Assembly (NCBI GenBank): GCA_963824985.1
Contig: CAWGRQ010000034.1
Location: 124,001-188,000 of the forward strand
Source: JAFNAG01 sp963824985
Lineage (GTDB): Bacteria; Acidobacteriota; UBA6911
Reading direction: 5' to 3'
Length of the DNA stretch: 64,000 bases
This document shows, one piece after another, positions 61,511 to 64,000 of the stretch; the stretch's first letter is position 1; the number at the start of each line of letters is the position of its first letter. The position numbers and the translations under genes were made by a program. Below the pieces are notes generated by a model. It saw nothing but the letters and a program-made list of their open reading frames with translations. It had not been told where the DNA came from and ran no database searches.

Positions 61511-63643
61511 CTATCCTGTCAGAGCTGTATGGTACTGATCGCGCCACTGGCTGCGGATCAGGGCAGCGACGCGACGGGTCTCCTCGTCGGGATTGCTTCC
61601 AAGTGAGCGGATAAAGCGCTCCGCATCCGCGTGGGCGATCTCCAGGGCCCGCCGATCGCGAACCAGATTTGCATATTTGAAAGCCGGAATCCCCGACTGG
61701 CGGGTTCCGATGATCTCCCCCGGCCCCCGCAATTCGAGATCGACTTCGGAAATGCGGAATCCATCATTGGTATCGCACATTATCTGCAGGCGGCGCCGGG
61801 CCTCGGCGCTGAGGTCGGCATTCCCGATCAGCAGGCACCGGGACGGCGCCGAACTGCGTCCGACCCGCCCCCGCAACTGATGAAGTTGAGCCAGCCCAAA
61901 ACGCTCGGCGTGCTCGATCACCATCAGGGTGGCATTGGCCACGTCAACGCCCACCTCAATCACGGTGGTCGCCACCAGGATCTGGATTTCCCCGGCGGCG
62001 AACGCGGTCATGATCCGGTCCTTGTCGACGCTTTTCAATTGCCCGTGAAGCAACCCGATGCGCAGCCCGGGAAAGACCGAATCCTGGAGGCGCCTGGCCA
62101 TCTGGGTCGCGGCTTTCAGGTCGGATTTTTCAGTCTCTTCCACCAGCGGGTAGACCACATAAACCTGCTCGTTCCGGGCGACCGTCGCGCGGACATCTTC
62201 ATAGACCGCACCGCGATCCTGCTCACGACACCATCGGGTCTCGATGGGCAGGCGTCCGGGGGGGAGTTCATCGATTACGGAGACCTCGAGATCGCCGTAG
62301 AACGTCAGGGCCAGTGATCGGGGGATCGGTGTGGCGGTCATCACCAGCGTGTCGGTCAGCCGGCCTTTGTTTTTCAGGACATTGCGCTGAATCACGCCGA
62401 ACCTGTGCTGTTCATCAATGACTACCAGCGCCAGGTTCTGGAATTCCACCCCTTTCTGGATCAGCGCGTGGGTTCCGATCGCCACGCGCGTCTCCCCGGC
62501 GCGGATGCGGTCCGCAACCAGACGCTTTTCCTTGGCCGGCAGGCTGCCCTTGAGCAGATCCACGGGATAGGCAAGCGGCGCCAGCAGCCGGCGGAAGTTG
62601 AAATAGTGCTGTTCGGCCAGGATCTCCGTGGGGGCCATGATGGCGGCCTGGAATCCGTTCTCCACGGCGATCACGGCGGCCTGCGCGGCGACGATCGTTT
62701 TCCCCGAGCCGACATCCCCCTGCAGCAGCCGGGCCATGGGCCGCGGGGAACACATGTCTTCGGCGATCTCTTTGAGGACGCGTTTCTGCGCCCCGGTCGG
62801 ATGGAACGGAAGGATGCTCTTGATGGCCCGGCGGACATTGTCCCCCAGGCGGAGACGGCGCTGTTTGAGCGCCACCGTGCGTTCGGCGCGAACCATGCCG
62901 ATGCCCACCTGGACCTGGAAGAGCTCCTCGAAGATCATGCGCTTGTGCGCGGGGGACAACCCTCGGTTCAGCAGGTCCAGTTCCCGGGCCCGCCCTTCCG
63001 GCGAAGAGGCGCGCATCTCCGGAAAATGGATCAGCGCCAGCGCCTTCGCCCGGGGAAACAATCGATATTGGCGCCGCAGCTGGGATGGCAGGGGGTCGCT
63101 CATGTCCGGCGGCAGGCAGGAGACCGCCCGGAAGAGGATCTGACGGAGCGCCCGCGTCCGCAGGGGGCCCAGCTTACGATAGATGGGAACCACGCGCCCC
63201 GAGTGCACGGACGGCCCGGCCGTCTCTTCCTCCATCACCTCGCACTCGGGATTCGTCAGGCACAACCCGCCCCCCGCATAGGAGTCCCGCTTTACCTGGC
63301 CATAGATCACCAGCGTCAGCCCCGGCCGGTACACGTTCCGGAGATACGGCTGGTTGAAAAACTTGAGCGCCAGGTTGCCCGTGCGATCCTGCACCAGGAC
63401 CTCAAATACCGAAAGCCGGCGGCGGCCCGCCTCGAACCCGCCGACATCGCAGATGCGCCCGCTGGTCAGCACCCAGTCCCCTTCCCGCAACGATCCGAGC
63501 GGCCGGTATTCGGTACGGTCTTCGTAGCGGAACGGAGGGTAGTCGATCAGGTCGCCGATCGTATGAATGCCGTGTTCGGCAAGCGTCTCGGCGCGCTTGG
63601 GGCCGACTCCCTTCAAATACTGGATGGAATCATTCAGGTCCAT
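61511..63643 (-). CDS. recG: ATP-dependent DNA helicase RecG
   Basis: A 710-residue fork-reversal helicase. N-terminal wedge/OB domain (about 1-240: LKGVGPKRAETLAEHGI, FRYEDRTEY, GRICDVGGF). Helicase motifs follow: Walker A LLQGDVGSGKTIVAAQAA (about 315), APTEILAEQHY, DEQHRFGV (motif II), MTATPIPRSLALTFYGDL, the C-terminal VEVGVDVANATLMVIEHAERFG, and QLRGRVGRS. It ends with the RecG-type DTNDGFRISEVDLELRGPGE. Full length and free of lesions. Confidence 0.96.
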   Translation of the reverse strand: MDLNDSIQYLKGVGPKRAETLAEHGIHTIGDLIDYPPFRYEDRTEYRPLGSLREGDWVLTSGRICDVGGFEAGRRRLSVFEVLVQDRTGNLALKFFNQPYLRNVYRPGLTLVIYGQVKRDSYAGGGLCLTNPECEVMEEETAGPSVHSGRVVPIYRKLGPLRTRALRQILFRAVSCLPPDMSDPLPSQLRRQYRLFPRAKALALIHFPEMRASSPEGRARELDLLNRGLSPAHKRMIFEELFQVQVGIGMVRAERTVALKQRRLRLGDNVRRAIKSILPFHPTGAQKRVLKEIAEDMCSPRPMARLLQGDVGSGKTIVAAQAAVIAVENGFQAAIMAPTEILAEQHYFNFRRLLAPLAYPVDLLKGSLPAKEKRLVADRIRAGETRVAIGTHALIQKGVEFQNLALVVIDEQHRFGVIQRNVLKNKGRLTDTLVMTATPIPRSLALTFYGDLEVSVIDELPPGRLPIETRWCREQDRGAVYEDVRATVARNEQVYVVYPLVEETEKSDLKAATQMARRLQDSVFPGLRIGLLHGQLKSVDKDRIMTAFAAGEIQILVATTVIEVGVDVANATLMVIEHAERFGLAQLHQLRGRVGRSSAPSRCLLIGNADLSAEARRRLQIMCDTNDGFRISEVDLELRGPGEIIGTRQSGIPAFKYANLVRDRRALEIAHADAERFIRSLGSNPDEETRRVAALIRSQWRDQYHTALTG

Positions 63644-64000
63644 GGCATTGAGCGCTTCGCGGCCAAAGGATATTGGCGTCCACCTATTATAGTCCGCGGC
63701 ATAATCCCGTCCATACGTCTGATAGAAATTTGGTGCCTGTTTTGCCCTGTGGTCGGAGGCAGCAAAAAGCGGCCACGGATTTCACGGATCTTATGAAGGC
63801 ACTACCAAAAGATGGCGTCTAGTGCACGTTCCGGGGGGCAGGCGAAGGCGACGATATCTTCGGCTGTGCTTCGATACGCGCATGCCCCATGCATATGAAT
63901 CCGTATAATCCGTGGAATCCGTGGCTGTTTTTTTAAACGGCTGGACAATTACGAAATCTGGAATTCCGCTTGCCCGGATTGCAACGGAGCCGCGGTTTGC
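63644..64000. other. 357 bp upstream of recG with dispersed AATCCGTGG repeats
   Basis: Contains GCCACGGATTTCACGGATC (about 63771-63789) and its counterpart ATCCGTGGAATCCGTGGCTG (about 63909-63928), an inverted pair of the same family as the tandem units at 59385. No gene is visible up to the window end. The recG promoter should lie in 63644-63760. Confidence 0.5.

Overview
The window is GC-rich bacterial DNA with two contrasting parts. The flanks (1-763 and about 53093-64000) hold compact, intact housekeeping genes, almost all on the minus strand: recG, rsmD, an ECF sigma factor, coaD, an M23 peptidase, an outer-membrane barrel, der, an IHF/HU gene, a MerR regulator, tRNA-Pro(GGG), surE, tRNA-Pro(CGG), then acyP and apt. 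The gene types (SBBP and PQQ propellers, S9 peptidase, Hanks-type kinases, M56 peptidase, DUF2911, many ECF sigma factors) and the dispersed ACACGGA and AATCCGTGG palindromes suggest an Acidobacteriota-like chromosome. That placement is an inference.

Between the flanks lies about 52 kb that looks like an old genomic island. Its ends are a perfect 48-bp direct repeat (764-811 and 53093-53140) equal to the 3' part of tRNA-Pro(CGG), from the anticodon loop through the encoded CCA. The right copy belongs to the intact tRNA and the left copy is only a 3' stub. A tyrosine-recombinase remnant and an IS91-type remnant lie 1-1.5 kb inside the tRNA end. Removing the interval would put tRNA-Pro(CGG) 26 bp upstream of acyP.

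The island is in heavy decay. Five toxin-antitoxin modules sit at its two ends. All five antitoxin genes are intact and all five toxin genes are broken. A complete IS21-family element with a third, translationally coupled ORF (3890-7376) splits a secreted-protein gene and leaves a 4-bp target duplication. A frameshifted IS66-type element carries a DUF4338/DruA-like gene. Three copies of a roughly 290-bp MITE with 7-bp target duplications each interrupt a gene. A second dispersed repeat of about 200 bp (R2, six full or partial copies) lies at or beside truncated gene ends.

Intact genes inside the island include a branched-chain amino acid cluster (ilvD-ilvB-ilvN-ilvC, minus strand), a trifunctional chorismate mutase / prephenate dehydratase / DAHP synthase gene preceded by a Phe-rich leader and terminator-like hairpin, an S9 peptidase, an acetamidase/formamidase-like protein, an amidohydrolase, a PQQ-propeller protein, a dockerin-repeat protein and a coiled-coil protein with ESCRT-III-like charge layout. 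The ilv cluster and the aromatic fusion are the metabolic core of the interval. Whether they arrived with the island or were enclosed by it is open.

Frameshifts and stops cluster in mobile and accessory genes, while long conserved genes (recG, der, ilvB, ilvD, the aromatic fusion) are clean. This argues for real decay rather than poor sequence quality, although reads were not available to me.
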